From: Desulfofustis sp.
Lineage (GTDB): Bacteria > Desulfobacterota > Desulfobulbia > Desulfobulbales > Desulfocapsaceae
Direction of reading: 5' to 3'
Assembly: GCA_029287755.1 (NCBI GenBank)
Contig: JARFQM010000313.1
Span: 1 to 8,234 of the forward strand
Length of the DNA: 8,234 nucleotides
A program made the position numbers and the translations under genes. The notes below the pieces were generated by a model. The model was not told the DNA's origin, made no database searches, and worked only from the letters and a program-made list of their open reading frames with translations. Shown in pieces: positions 6,803 through 8,234 of this stretch. How positions within the stretch are numbered: position 1 is the first letter of the stretch; the number at the start of each line of letters is the position of its first letter.

Positions 6803-6876
6803 TCTATCGCATAGCGTGTGCGCCAGCAATCAAGAACGTACTTTCACTCACTAGTCATTCTCACTTCACCACCATC

Positions 6877-8220
6877 ATGTCCGAAGACAAAAAGATTTTC
6901 ATTCTCGATACCAACGTAATCCTCCACGACTCCACCTGTATTCACAATTTCGACGAACACGACATTATTATCCCGATAACCGTGCTCGAGGAGTTGGATC
7001 AGTTTAAAAAAGGAACCCAGACGGTCAATTTTCATGCCCGCGAGTTCGTTCGTGAACTCGACAAGTTAAGTGCCAACAAACTGTTCAACGGCGGGCTGCC
7101 TCTGGGCGAGGGTAAAGGCAGGATTTCGGTCCGGCTGGAAAAAGACCAGCACCCCGATCTATCCGGTATCTTTCCCGACGTGGACAACCCCGATCACCGG
7201 ATCCTCAATATCGCCTACCACGTCTCCAAGGACCAGAAAGATCATGCGGTCATCCTGGTCAGTAAGGACGTGAACCTGCGCATGAAAGCCCGCTCCATTG
7301 AGCTGCTGGCCGAGGATTACACCACCGACCATGTGCGCAACCCGGATCAGCTTTATTCCGGCTGCCGTTATGAAGAGAACGTCGAGTCCAGCCTCATCGA
7401 GAAACTATTCGAGCACGACGGCCAGGTATCCGCTGCCGACTACGTCCCGCAGAATCCCCTGCAGCCCAATGAATACATGGTCCTTCGCAACGGCAAGAAA
7501 TCTGCCCTGGCGGCGTTCACTCCGGGTGACATGGAAAACGAGTTCTTCATCCGCCGGGTGAACAAGGACAGCGTGTACGGTATTACCCCGCGCAACGCCG
7601 AGCAGTCTTTTGCCGTGCACGCCCTGCTCAACTCCGACATCAAACTGGTCACTATTTCGGGCAAGGCAGGCACCGGCAAGACCCTGCTGGCCCTGGCCGC
7701 TGCTCTGGAAACCCGCTCCAAATATCGGCAGATCCTGCTGACCAGGCCGGTGATGCCGCTCTCCAACAAGGATATCGGTTATCTGCCTGGCGATATCGCC
7801 TCCAAAATTGGCCCTTACATGCAGCCGCTCTACGACAACCTCGGCGTTATCCGCGGCCAGTTCCCGGAGAAAAGCGAGATGTTCCAGCGCCTTCAGAAAA
7901 TGCTCGACGAGGAGAAGCTGACCATTGAGCCGCTGGCCTATATCCGCGGCCGCAGCCTGGTGAAAATGTATATGATCGTCGACGAAGCCCAGAACCTGAC
8001 CCCGCACGAGGTAAAGACGATCATCACCCGTGCTGGAGAAGGTACCAAGGTGGTCTTCACCGGCGACATCAACCAGATCGACCACCCATACCTGGGCAGT
8101 CGCTCCAACGGGCTCAGCAACCTGATCGACAAGATGCAGGGCCAGCACATCTACGCCCACGTCGATCTGAAAAAGGGCGAGCGCTCGGAACTGGCCGAGT
8201 TGGCGAGTAATATACTGTAA
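6877..8220 (+). CDS. phoH: PIN domain-PhoH family ATPase/ribonuclease
   Basis: This 447-residue cytoplasmic protein combines an N-terminal PIN nuclease domain (about 7-150) with a C-terminal PhoH ATPase domain (about 235-445). PIN acidic residues are in place: D11 in FILDTN, E38/E39 in VLEELDQF, D106 in NPDHRIL and D131 in VSKDVNLRMKA. The ATPase has Walker A GKAGTGKT at 262-269, Walker B MIVDEAQN at 366-373, VVFTGDINQID at 392-402 and ERSELAELA near the C-terminus. Length and domain order match the PhoH2/YlaK type, for which RNA unwinding and cleavage activities have been described; the cellular role remains unsettled and no phosphate regulation can be inferred from the name. ATG 6877 is chosen because the PIN domain begins at once after it, although no ribosome site precedes it; the sequence CACTTCACCACCATC directly upstream is purine-poor. 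The gene is complete and ends 14 bases before the window edge. Confidence 0.94.
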   Translation: MSEDKKIFILDTNVILHDSTCIHNFDEHDIIIPITVLEELDQFKKGTQTVNFHAREFVRELDKLSANKLFNGGLPLGEGKGRISVRLEKDQHPDLSGIFPDVDNPDHRILNIAYHVSKDQKDHAVILVSKDVNLRMKARSIELLAEDYTTDHVRNPDQLYSGCRYEENVESSLIEKLFEHDGQVSAADYVPQNPLQPNEYMVLRNGKKSALAAFTPGDMENEFFIRRVNKDSVYGITPRNAEQSFAVHALLNSDIKLVTISGKAGTGKTLLALAAALETRSKYRQILLTRPVMPLSNKDIGYLPGDIASKIGPYMQPLYDNLGVIRGQFPEKSEMFQRLQKMLDEEKLTIEPLAYIRGRSLVKMYMIVDEAQNLTPHEVKTIITRAGEGTKVVFTGDINQIDHPYLGSRSNGLSNLIDKMQGQHIYAHVDLKKGERSELAELASNIL

Positions 8221-8234
8221 TTCAGAATTTTTTT

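Noticed and set aside
7405..8160. Long 251-codon antisense frame opposite phoH
   Set aside because: phoH has intact PIN and ATPase motifs over this span; the antisense frame results from GC-biased codons and has no recognisable motif.
8219..8234. AATTC-A-GAATT followed by seven T's after phoH as an intrinsic terminator
   Set aside because: The stem is only five AT-rich pairs with a one-base loop and cannot form a stable hairpin; the sequence ends before more can be seen.

Overview
The window reads as bacterial chromosome: tightly packed, moderately GC-rich in the genes, with AT-rich gaps between transcription units. The genes look like those of a Gram-negative bacterium. A periplasmic TRAP receptor with a signal peptide implies an outer membrane and periplasm. 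The overall style (TRAP transporter, OlsF-like acyltransferase, PIN-PhoH protein) fits a deltaproteobacterium/Desulfobacterota, but that placement is an impression and not a proof. I see no tRNA, rRNA, insertion sequence, CRISPR array or phage gene.

Region 1 (1-1688, minus strand) is the 5-oxoprolinase operon pxpA-pxpB-pxpC. Each gene overlaps the next by 11-13 bases, and pxpC runs off the left edge. Region 2 (1689-1944) is a divergent control region. It has a good candidate promoter in each direction, a palindrome lying on the -35 of the rightward promoter, and a small hairpin at the predicted 5' end of the rightward transcript. Region 3 (1945-4852, plus strand) is a complete tripartite TRAP transporter in the order dctP, dctQ, dctM. 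A strong intercistronic hairpin separates dctP and dctQ, and dctM starts at a GTG inside the end of dctQ. The simplest reading of regions 1-3 is one metabolic module: the TRAP system imports pyroglutamate (5-oxoproline) or a related acid, and PxpABC opens the ring with ATP to give glutamate.

Region 4 (5046-6764) is a two-domain acyltransferase: an N-terminal PlsC-like O-acyltransferase followed by an OlsB-like GNAT N-acyltransferase. This is the architecture of OlsF, which makes ornithine-type aminolipids. Region 5 (6877-8220) is a full-length PIN-PhoH protein, an RNase-fold domain plus an ATPase. The 112-base gap before it contains a 10-base match to the full anti-Shine-Dalgarno sequence with no normal start codon behind it, while phoH itself has no visible ribosome site.

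Nothing here is clearly a new system. The most useful leads are the transporter/5-oxoprolinase pairing with its operator candidate, the OlsF-like fusion, and the orphan Shine-Dalgarno in the phoH leader.
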